A stretch of DNA of 64,000 bases, taken from contig NW_006500357.1 of assembly GCF_000471905.2 (NCBI RefSeq), forward strand, positions 3,394,309 to 3,458,308, read 5' to 3'. How positions within the stretch are numbered: the first letter of the stretch is position 1; every line of letters begins with the position of its first letter. Shown here one piece after another: positions 24,301-36,300 of this stretch. The notes beneath the pieces are model-generated. The model saw only the letters and a list, made by a program, of their open reading frames with translations, searched no databases and was not told where the DNA came from. The position numbers and the translations under genes were made by a program. The DNA is from Amborella trichopoda. Taxonomy: Eukaryota; Streptophyta; Magnoliopsida; Amborellales; Amborellaceae.

Positions 24301-27300
24301 TGCAAGTTTTCCATATCAAGACCTTTGATTACTTTTGGTCTGACATTATCAATACCCTGAATGCACTTCATTATTTTTACCTCATGATTCTTGTCGTAAT
24401 GAATACTACTTCATAGGATATACAAGTTAGTGTTATGATTTAACGCTTTTCGTCCAACTGTGAAAAGAAAGGTAACATTGTACACAGAGTAGGGATTTGT
24501 TATTGACCAAGATTTCCAATCAATAGAAATTACTGTTCAGAAATAAAAGGGGGCAGGGTTTTGTTATAGTGTCTACTCATTGCAGTTCTAGTACTCATTT
24601 TCTCTACTAACATGGTTGCATCTCCCTTTATACTATGCAGGAGTGTCTGAGTCCTTTTGATTATTGTGATGTTGTTACCTCAACGACTCATAAGGGCCTT
24701 AGGGGTCCAAGAGGTGGAATAATATTTTTCAGGAAGGGGAAAAAGCCAAGGAGGCGAGGACTTGCTCATTGTCAAGGGGATGATAATGAGTATTATGATT
24801 TTGAGGAAAGGATAAACTTTGCTGTTTTTCCATCAATGCAAGGTGGGCCACACAATAATCACATTGCAGCTCTTGCGGTAGCGTTAAAACAAGTTGCTAC
24901 CCCTGAGTACAAAGCGTATATGCAACAGGTAAAGAAAAATGCCCAGGTCCTAGCTTCTGCTTTGCTGAGAAGGAAATGCAGATTGGTTACCGGTGGCACA
25001 GACAATCATTTGTTATTGTGGGATTTACGGCCTTTGGGATTAACAGGTAGGACACATTATGAATTTGTTTCATGCTTGCTTTTCTCTTCGTTACTTTTTA
25101 GATATGGTTTGTGTTAAGGTTAAACACATATTTAGAGTTTCTAGATGAATGAATTGCCATGGTACTGGACTTATATAATTTATCTTAAGGGAATTTACTT
25201 ATCTTCATGTAGCGATATTACTTCCTTGCTGGTTGGTTTCCATAGATATTACTTCAAAACAAATGTGACTGTATACCGACATCATTACTGGAACAAGGTA
25301 CAATGTATCTACCTCCAATCTACTCCATCTCCCTAACTCTTTAGATTTTCTGCAAATCCAATTCCAAATACTTTTTATTAAAGTATCCCATATATAATCA
25401 AATGCCCCAAAATTGCTCTCCTCTCTTATCAAAGCAAGGTGCACCACTATAAGCATGATTTTATAAGACGATTGGCCAGTATCGCAGGCTAGCAGCCAAT
25501 TATGTTAAAGTTATGTTACTAGGATACAAACATGAGATACAGCTACTGGAAGGTGATATTTCTTGCATGAGGCGTGTATGCACAATAAGGATACGTTGAT
25601 GTGTATTCATTGTTTACTACTCATGTATTTCATATATAAAATTAGTATATATACTGAATAGAAAATCAGATATTTGTGTCCAAAGATTTGTGCATGCCTT
25701 ATGAATTTTATACAATCATGTCAAAATTTTGGATGAGTCCAAAAGTTCAGACACGCACCTAACGTCTTGCTTCCCTTTGTGTTCAATTTCTAGATGGGCA
25801 TGTCTGATGTTTGGACTTTGGACATGCATGTTCAGAGTTCAGGTATATATGTTCATAACTGACTTTTTGTGTCTGGGTGTTGGGCACGCAAAAAGCTCAA
25901 CACAAGCTTTGCTATTCCATATATTTTTAATGTCCGCTATCCATCTCGGAAAATTGTATTTCAACCATATTTATATGACTATCCAAAATTTGGTTCCTCA
26001 TGGGTATCATCCGGGATCCTTTGGAGCAAGTAGCCATTGGTACTGCCAAGGTTTGATCTATTTTGACAAGGCATTAGAAGCTGTGTAGTGCTTGCTGTGG
26101 GACATGGTAGTCAAGTGGCTGAGACTGGGGAGGATCAAACAAAGAGAAATCATGTATTAAGTGAATCTTTGAAGTTTTACAGTGATTTTTTCGTTTCTGT
26201 TTTTTTCTGAACGAGATATTGTGGTTATTCTACTTTTGCAACTCTGATTAAATTAGGTTATCATCATCGTCATCATCATCAGAACCTTTTCCCAACTATT
26301 TGGGGTCAGCTATTTAATTAAGGTTATCCATATGCTTATACCTGCATTAGTATTATGTCCTATTTGGGCCTTGAAGCATGGTTTTGTGGTCATAAGAAGG
26401 GCTTTTTAAGATGCCTGTTTTGGCCCTTAGACATTTTTTCTGCTGTTAGTTATGGTTCTCTAAGAAGTTACATTTCTCAGGGTACCTAAGGCACTTAAGA
26501 AGTGCAAAGACTTAGGAGTTCATAGTTTTGTGAAATTGTGTGGGATAGCAACCTTGGTTGTGTCTAGAAATAACACGAGTGAAACTAGTTCATGAGAGCT
26601 TGAGGTCCATTAAAAAGAGGTAGCTTGTAGTGTCTGAACAATGGCTGCCTGGAGTATTAGAAGTGGATCCACACTTGTATATTGGATCAGGTAAACCCTA
26701 AAGTAGGGTTCAGGTTGTGTTGTGAGTCAATGAACGTAGAGTTTGCTTGAAGCTGATAATAGCTAATGCGATCTAAGTAGGTTTCCTTGAATGAGGGCCG
26801 CCAGATCTTTAACGCAAGTTCAAGGTTGTGTAGGGATGCATGATGCCACAAAAAAGTTGAAGGTTGTAGATTTTAGTGGAACAACATTGGGCTTGAGCTT
26901 GTTGAGAGTTGATAAATCATATATTGATTTGGGGGTGTGTATAGAACTGCATGAACCAAAGTTAGATATCGAGACACATTTTTTCAGAAATAGGCCAAGG
27001 ACTATGGGTAGGTAGAGGATAGTGGGTTCACGATTTTTTATGTGCTGAGTGAATTGCAGTGTAAGCTTATGTGCTTTCTTATATAAATCATGAGAGTCAA
27101 ATCAGATCGGGGCTATATAGAGCCACATCAACCATGCAGTGTGGGTGTACGGTTGGGTACACATATCATTGGGAAATCTTCTAACATATTAAAAGAAATG
27201 AAGTGGGGAATTCTGGTGTGCCAGAAGGGGTCTGATCAGTCTCGTGGCATGTCTGATCTATATTCCAGCTGTGTGTAATCTTCCAGCTGCATGTCTGAGG

Positions 27301-30300
27301 AAAACCCCTACGGCATTATAAGTCGTGAATGGCAACTTTGGGATTTGTGGTCCTCTATGGTCTATACCCTAAAGCCGAAGGCTCTCATGAAGTTGTGCAA
27401 GGCATAGAGATTGCAAAAATGTTGTAGTGTGTTCAACATAGTTGTTGGAAGCAAGCATGGGGGATTATTTCCTACTCTAAAGTTCGCTACCTTTGGAGTG
27501 CAGGAGATTGCTTGCTCAGGAGCTCCCAAGGAGCATCGTAAGTAAAAATAACAAAACCGGACGGCGATGCGCCTATGGGCGAAAACACTGTTCGTTTTCG
27601 TCCATAGGGCCGCCATGAATGGTGAGATAAAGTGTCCATGAATGAAGCTAGAGGCACTCCAAGAATGGTGGGAAAAGAGGGAGTGGTGAGCACAGGGCTA
27701 GAGGGAGAAAGAGTGCTGTGGGCCTACTCTAAAATAGAATGTTGAGGGAGAGATCTCAAGGGCCTTGCCCGCCTCCCTCGCTATCTTGTATAACATTTGA
27801 TGGTTAGAGAGAGAACGTGAATCATTACATGGGGTCCTCCTGCTGGTCGCCTTAAACTCAAACATGTCTCTAAACTCTTCAAATTGACTCTCTCATGGCT
27901 AAAAACCCATTTCACATGCAAACTGTGTTCACTGTACAAATTGGGAAACATCCTAATTAACCTTACACAACTACAAAGCTTGGAACAGAAGGAAGAATCA
28001 ATGAAGCTCCTAAAATATTCAACAAATTTTTCAATAAAGATATAGTTTCTCTGATCTAAATTATTCATGTGTACAAAATGATAAGAGGAGCCCATGCATT
28101 ATTCGATTGATCACCCCATAAAAATGTTGTTACTTGGATTGCTATGCTCTAGTTATATTCAAACAAATAAAAATGGAAGCTAAGATGCTCTTTCAACACA
28201 TTCCTGCCAAAAACATTGTCTCTTGGAACATATTGATCTTTGGTTGCACCAGCATAACAGAGTTCTGTGTGCTTAAGCTTATCTAGCCAATGCCTAGAAA
28301 ATTCATGGAACACCATGATTGCAGCTCTAGCACAAAGCATAGAGATACAGAGGCCATTAAGGTTTTTAACAAGTTCGGTAATATAGATGTGATTATTTGG
28401 ACATCCATGGTTCTTGGCTCGCTACAGGCGGCCTGATTGTGTATTCAACCTCCGCCACCATTTAGATAGGAATCATAGGATGCCTGGTTCATCTTTCATT
28501 CTTCTAATTTCTCTTTTGCATTGGGCTTGCATACATTCTCCCATCTGACATGCTTCTTTGTGGATCCTCAATCATTGTTTTTTCAATTTCGCGTGCCATT
28601 GATACTGGATTTGGGATATAATATGTAGTATATGGGTAAATCGCAGACTGTGGAATTAATTGATGTTATTTTACCTCCTAGTGACTAGTACTTAGCCTTC
28701 TAAGAGTCCAATTTCAACATAGCTTTGACTGGTTTGCCCTTACTTAGCCTTCTAAGAGTCCAATTTTCAACATAGCTTTGACTGGTTTGCCCTTACGAAG
28801 TGGTAGGCCAAGATACTTGTTGCATAACCTGTCTGTCCCACACCTCATGCATTTTGCCAACACAGCCAGCTCTTCCTCTTTGACTAACACCCTGTCAATT
28901 TGGAATTTGGAATATTGAATCTTATGCCTGAAAGTACCTCAAAACATCAAGGGTAGATGTATAACTTATTCATAAGTTGTTTGCTCGCATCACAAAATTG
29001 AGCAATGTATCATCAGCACAATAATGACTAAAATAATGATCCTAATAATGCGCAGCCTATTGTTCCTTATCCTTTCACCACATACCCTATCTTATTCTCT
29101 TTCACCTTTTTGCCTCTCTATGTCTCACAACACTTCCATACCCCTGTCGTCCTTAATGTCTCGTTTTTGTGTAAGAGCCTATTTTCTGGCTGCTATTTTT
29201 CGGATGTGATAGGCGAGCATTATTTGTAAGGGGTTTGTTAGTCCCAATTTGTTCTTTTTGTTGAGCTCCTTACCTGTGATTAGCCTTTGTAAAAAGTATG
29301 CACAACCTATTTAACTCAATTTGAATGACTTTCCCTTCCTAATTTTAAAAAAGTACCACTTTCCCTTCCTAATTTAAAATCTATTTTAGAATCAATTTGA
29401 ATGACTTTTATGTCCCTTCCCAATTTGAATTTAAAATCTATTTTATAATCAAATTTGAATGCCTTTCTATGTATCTATATACTGGCCAACCTGGCTTCCT
29501 GACCAGTTTCATCTCTTATTTCTCCTTCTTAGTGTTCAAAAAATGATGATCCAGATCGGGATCCCCCAAGTCTGATCGGTTTTTAGGGGTGACTTGTCCA
29601 GTTCTCGCAATATATTGGGAATTATGCAGTTTGTAGTAGAAACTATCAGTTCTGAAAGAACCGGCCAGTTTGGTTTTATCAGGGAACCGGCCTGGATAGC
29701 ATGGTGCTCAAATTGTTTTTTTATTTTTTTGAAATTTTTATTTTTGTTGACCACTCTTTAAGGGAGATGATCATTTTACCATAAATGTTTTTATTTTTCA
29801 TTTGTTATTTTTTATTTTTCAAAGATTTTTTATTTACGTATCTCATGAGATGGCCCCACACTAGCCCACTTGGTAAGGTAGAACCTTGTAAAGTGAGAGG
29901 ACATGGTCTTTTATTGGCCCAAACCTCTTCCCTACCTCCTTGATGTGGGACAAATTCCAGGACTCAAGTCTCCTCTTCTCCCTCTTTCACCTTATATGAG
30001 TAATAGCGCCTGTTTTTCTCTTAGAGTTATCCAAGTGACTAGAATATCTCAATTCACATTGAGCAAAAGTGCCATAATAAACATACTTTTACTTTGGGGA
30101 AGTTTATTAAAGAGATGAAATGTGCCATAAGAAACAAACTTTTATTTTTGGGAAATTTATTAAAGAGATAATATATTTAATGTTTTATTTATTCCATTCT
30201 TTTGATTCAATTCATTGAAGCCCATAAAAATAGATTATTAGTGACCAAGTCACCCACGGGAACATTTTTCCATTGTCCATTGATAAAAAAAAGTGTCTGC

Positions 30301-33300
30301 CTAGCCCCTAGGCGCCCAAAGGGCCCTAGGGCGCACGACTAGGCCTAGGTGGCCCAGGTGGGCGCCCAACACCCAGTCCTGGGTGGGCACCCAACACCTA
30401 GTCCTGGGTGGGCACCCAACACCCAGTCCTGGGTGGGCACCATGGGTCTGGGCTGGTTTTTGTGGAATTAAAATGGCTCCTAAGGGCATTTTGGATCATT
30501 TTGACCCACATATTTGTCTTAGAAGAGCATTGGGGGTATTCTAATCCCCAAAGGGGGTTTGGGGGGGGGGAACCCTATGTATACCCTAAGCGGATGGCTT
30601 TTGAAATGTATTGGACATTTGGATTATTTGTTTTATATTTTTCTTTTGCATTTCATCTTGTCGTTTATTTGTATATCAAGATCGTGAGTCACCATGGAGT
30701 ATGGATTGAAGAGTTGGAGACTAATACAACACAATGGACTTGTTTATGTTTTTTCAATAAATTTTCAATGATTTGAAGTTTTGAATATATTTCAACATTC
30801 GTGCGTATTTATTTGCATGGAAAAAGTTAGTTAGAATATGTATTAATGTAAAAAAAAAAAAAATATAAAATCAACACAATACCTGTATATATGTGTGTTT
30901 GAACAGCACATATATGCATATTTCTAAAAATTTTCAACTCAAAGGCACCTGCTGCCTAGTGGCTGCTAACATTGTTCCCTAAATAATTCATTATAAAAAG
31001 GGTACAAAATTTTCAAACGTAATTGGAGTAGCTCTGAGCTTGGTTATTATGAGGGTTTTAAGATTTTAAGAGAATGTAGAGTAAACAACTAGACTAGAGG
31101 GTGTCTCTCAAAACAAAAAAGAAAAAGATGTGACATGGAAGCTACATTTCCAAATTTGCATGAACTACCTCTCATTGGCGTTATCTACCTTTTTAAGCGC
31201 TGCAACCTATAGTTTTGGTTCTTCCATTGGTATGATTTCTATTGCTCTTTATAAGTTGTTCATTGAGAGTCGTCATATAATAATCCCTTTTTCTTGAAAA
31301 TAAACTATAAAAGTGGGGCAAATTTGTTACAAAGATGTCGACATTTACCCTTGAGCTAAATGACAATTAGAAAAATTGTGCATTTTAAAGAAAACAAGCA
31401 CCACATTTGTTATCCATGAGAACTTCTTCTTCCCATTTTAAAAACTGCAAATGCCCAACTTCGATAAGAAATAAAAAAATTTGCCCACTTTCGTTGTCAA
31501 TGAAATTTGTATGCTCAACTTTTAAAGAAAATGCCCAATTTATTAGACATCAAAAGAAAATGCTCAATGGTAAATCAAATTTTGTAGACAGCAACTACCA
31601 ATGACCAGATCAACATCCATCTCTTCCTCCACTGCCCTACTGTTGCGGCCCGCTGGCAATCAAACCTATCTCTCTTGGGTTGGTCTTGGGTTACACCTGC
31701 GGATGTCCCTAGCCTCTTCTCTTCCTTGGCCGAAAGCTGGGGTACTACTTTGGAAAGCAACTCTGGGTGCCACGTTATGGACGATTTGGAAAGAATGTAA
31801 CAATCGCATCTTGCAAAGGGAGTCCGCCCCTATCTCCAAATCATTTTCTGGGCTTCTAATCACAAACTCTTCATACCCGGGTCTACTTTTCTGTCCAATT
31901 GGACCCACATTCTCAACCACCGGCGTGTCAAGGTGCCAAGGTCAGGTCTATGGGGACCTCTGGAGATTGGTGCCATCAAACTCAACTTTGACGGCTCTTC
32001 ATTAGGTAACCTTGGCCCGGAAGTAGTTGGGGGACACTTTCAGAAACACCATGGATTTAAGAGTAGCCGATTCCTCTGAGGCAGAGGCCATGGCCCTTCT
32101 AGAAGGCCTGCAACACTTTGATAGGTCTTGGGGTCTCCCCCTCTAGGTGGAAGGGGACTCATAAAACATCATCTCTTGGGCTTTTGTAGAAGCCCAACCC
32201 CCGTGGAGGCTATGGCACATTTTTTATGCTATCTTTGATCTTTGCTGGGATACACCGTTATTCTGGACTCATATCTGGTGGGAGGCCAACCAGGTCGCTG
32301 ACGGCCTAGCAAAACAGGGAGCAGCCTCCACTCTTCTTCCAGCCCAATCGCGTTACTTGCCTTCTCGAGGGGCACGCTTCTTCATTTTTTTTTTGCTTTT
32401 AGTTGCCTACTGTATCTTCGGGGCTGCGACTCATGTTTTTGGCTTTCACTTTCTCTCTTATCACTTCTCTCCACGAGGGGAACACTTTTTATTTCTCGTT
32501 TTTTGCCTTTTGTAGCCTACTATATCTTTGGGGCTGCCCCCCCTATTTTGTTTTATGTTTTCTCTGGTCACTCCTCTAGGTGACTTCTTCCTTTGTACTT
32601 CTTTAACCATCAATACAATGTTAATAGTATAAAAAAAACTACCAATGACCAAATGTCGTTGTATTTTTGGATAGAGCATGTTCTTTTTTTTTTTTTTTTT
32701 TAAAAATTACCAGGTCGATTTTGATCCACTTGAGTGGGCTCGGGATTAGCAGGGGATCGATCTGAGTCACTAAAATCGCTCACTTTGTATATAAAAAAAT
32801 AATGAAAAACCATCCATTCTGAGTCGTTCTCCCTCATTTCTTCGCTAAAAATCACAAAATTAGCATAAAACATAGGTGTAAAAAATAATATCCATACATA
32901 CTTAGACAAGAGATGACGTCTCAATATTGACGTATTTTTTTCAAGGTAATGAAATTCATAATGTACTACTGTCATTTTTCTTGAAAATCCAAAAAATCAT
33001 TATTTATAATGATTTTTAGTGATTTTTTTGAATTTTTTTGGGGCCAAATGTGGCCGTTCCATTTGATCCAGATCACTGATCTGCTGATCCTTGTCGGTTT
33101 CTTGGATGGCTGATCCGGGTTTCCAAACATTGCTCCATCCCATATCCTTGAGGATGTACCTCCTAATCCTAATCAGGCGCTTCAATCAATTTTGCGTCTT
33201 TTGTTTCACATTGTACTCCTGGTATTCCCTCCCTTTTTGTTTTTCAATTCCCTTTTATGCTTCCATTCCTAACGTCCATGCAAATGCCTTTATTGACTAG

Positions 33301-36300
33301 CGTGACCGCACTAATCAAAATTTCATGGAAGAATAGGATCAAAGCTATTTAACAAACTCTCCCCACCACTTCTCCCCATCCTTCTCTCTTCTCCTTCCTT
33401 TCTTCTCTGTTTAGTGCATTAGTACCTCTTTTCTCCATTAATGTTTTGTTGAAATTGATTTAGATAGTCATTTATCAGCATTGGTAAATATTTATTATCA
33501 GGACAAAAACAAGTACAACATTGGTCCAGGAAACAATGAGATGCCAAGGTGGGTGGCATCAAAATGGTTTGGAAATGCCAAATCAACCAAAATTAGTGCC
33601 TGATACACCATATTTGACCACTGGCTGTTGAAGACAATAGTTGCTTTCCCAGCAAGCAACTGTTAAAACAAATTTTAATTTTTCCTGGTTTTTAAATATT
33701 TTGTCACTTTTCTATTTCAAATAATTTTATATTTATGATGTTTATGTTAAAATAAAATGAATTAATGATCTACTTGTCTGCAAAATGTCAGTGTCATGCT
33801 TGTCTGTGTGCATCTATGTGGCACCACCATTGTATTCTGTTAGAAGTATACTGAACCCTATTGTGAAAAGTATATACCAAAACCTGTTAGGACTCATAGA
33901 TTTGGCCAAGCTGGAGAATACCAAAAACCCTAAATTTTATCCTAATATAGAGCATGTCTAATAGTTTAGAACAAATTTGAAAGGATTACTTGGTGGCCTT
34001 TTGAAGTGATTGTATTGCATATGTTCTCTCTGTCATTAGAGTGTTTTAAATGGAAGTAGCTCTTAAAATTTTCAAACACCTTCACTTGGGTTAAGAGCAA
34101 GTGACACGAATGTCTATCTACTGTCAGCAACATACAAAGGCAATACACAACAGCCAAAGCAACAGTTCGCTGAAACAAAGTCCTCTACAAGGGCATGCCT
34201 TGAACTGTTATAAAAAAGTCAAACATGGGATCCATCCTTTCATTAGGAACCTGTAGGACCACTTGGCATTTGAATGGGTTGAAGTTTTTTGCAATTATGG
34301 AATGCATCATAGATTATCTTGTATATGCCGAGTTCAATATGTTTGTTTTTGAGGCAGCAAATTGCTCAGTTTAGAAGAAAAGAGGCAGTAAATTGCTGAT
34401 CAGGTCCCTCAAAAAATATAGATCTAGTGATTTTCTGTGAAGATCACCATTGGACCAACCATAATAGACCTCTCCTTGCTTCCCCTTCCCTAGGATAGGC
34501 TGAATGGGTAGAAAGACCTTTCGCTGAGGAAGAAATCTTGAAAGCTATGAAAGACCTTGGTCAAGACAAAGGTTATAGCTTTCGATGGCTTCCCGGTGGC
34601 CATTTTTAGCAACTTCTGGACACCCTGAGGCCAGTGGTCTTTGTCTTCTTCAACGAGTTTTATGAGGAAGAATCTATAAACCCATGAGTGCCACATTCCT
34701 TACATTTGTTCGTTGAGGGGGGTGGAACAGCTGAAAAACTTTACACCCATAAGTCTATTGAATAGCTCCTAAATTTTTTTTGGAAAGGCTCTTGCATGCC
34801 ACCTTAAAGAGGTCTTAACATATCACCAAACCAAGGGGCCTTTGTTGAGGACATGTAAATCCTTGACTTGATGTTTAGAAACACGAGTGTATCCATTCGA
34901 GCCGCATACCCAAAATCCCAGGGGTAGCGTTAAGACAGATTTTTTGATAACCTATGACCATGTGGATTGGGAAGTACTAGATGCGGTCATGTCAAAAATG
35001 GGCTTTGGGTCTAGATGGAGGCCGTGGTTCAAAGGGTGCATTTTGGGCCCGAATTTTTTGTCCTTACAAATGGGGCTTCAACATGTTTCCCTTATTCCAG
35101 AGGCCTCTTCCAGGGAGATGCTGTTTCCCCTTTCTTTTCACATTGGTGGCAGAGGTTTTCAGCAGGTCTATAGATAGGTTATATCGAAACGGCCTGCTTG
35201 AAGGTGTCAAACTTAGTAGCAATGGACCACAGATTTTGCACCTTCAATTGTGGATGACACTCTCATCTTACATGGTGCCACCGAATATCAAATGGACACC
35301 CTATGGTTGTACTTTAAATGTCTTGAGCTCGGTATAAGCCTCAAAGTAAACCTAGCCAAATCCAACCTCATGGGGATCGCCTCCTCCCATCAATCCATCA
35401 TAGCCTACCCACTAAATACCTCACTTACCCATTTGCACTGGTAAACCCTGCAAGCAACAATGGGCCCTCATTGTTGAAAGGTTTGATCACAAACTCGCTG
35501 CTTGGAAGGGGAGATTTCTCTCTAGAGCCGGTCTAGTCACCCTCATCACGGCCACCCTCTCCAATCTCCCGGTGTACCAGTGTCCCTTTTCAGCATGCCG
35601 ACATCTATAGCTTAACGTTTGGAAAAACTCAATGAGGGATTTCTTATGGACAGAAGGGGAAGATTGACACCACGTCCACTAGGTTCCCTGGAATAGCGGG
35701 GGGTCTCGAATTAGAAGCCTCAAGATGGCCAAGCTAGCTTTGCTGGGGAAGTGGTGGCGGTGCTTCTCTACTCAACCTAGCCGTCTCTGGCAGGCTGTCT
35801 TGAAGCATAAATACCATATTGACCCCTCCACTTGGCCCTCCTTCCCAAACCTTCACTAGACCTTTGGGGCTTTGGCGGGGCAATATTGACTAGCCTCAGT
35901 CACTTCAAGCCTAACATTATGTTTAGTGTTAGGGACAGTAGGAGGGGTCAAATTTTGGGGCGACACCCGGATTGGCAATACCAGCTCACAAATGCAATAC
36001 TCTCTTCCCATCAGCAGTGAATCCGGAGGTCACCATAGACCAAGCTTTTGAGTTGATGGGAGAAACCGGAGTTTGGAGCCCTATCTTCAGAAGGCCACTG
36101 CAGGATCACGAACTTACTGCCTGTGCCTCTTTATCGGCTCTTCTCCAAAATTCTTTTCTCCCATCTTTCGACTAAGGTACTTTAAGAAAATTAAAAATAG
36201 GTTGCAGATTTCTTCCCCATCTATATTTAGTAGCAGTGTACAGTACCTGGGTGAAAACTGTAGCTAATTGGGCGAGTTGCCTAAGTTCTATGGTACTCAG

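Noticed and set aside
26791..27015. Plus-strand ORF in SHMT intron 2
   Set aside because: No family match, and it is within an intron without plausible exon borders.
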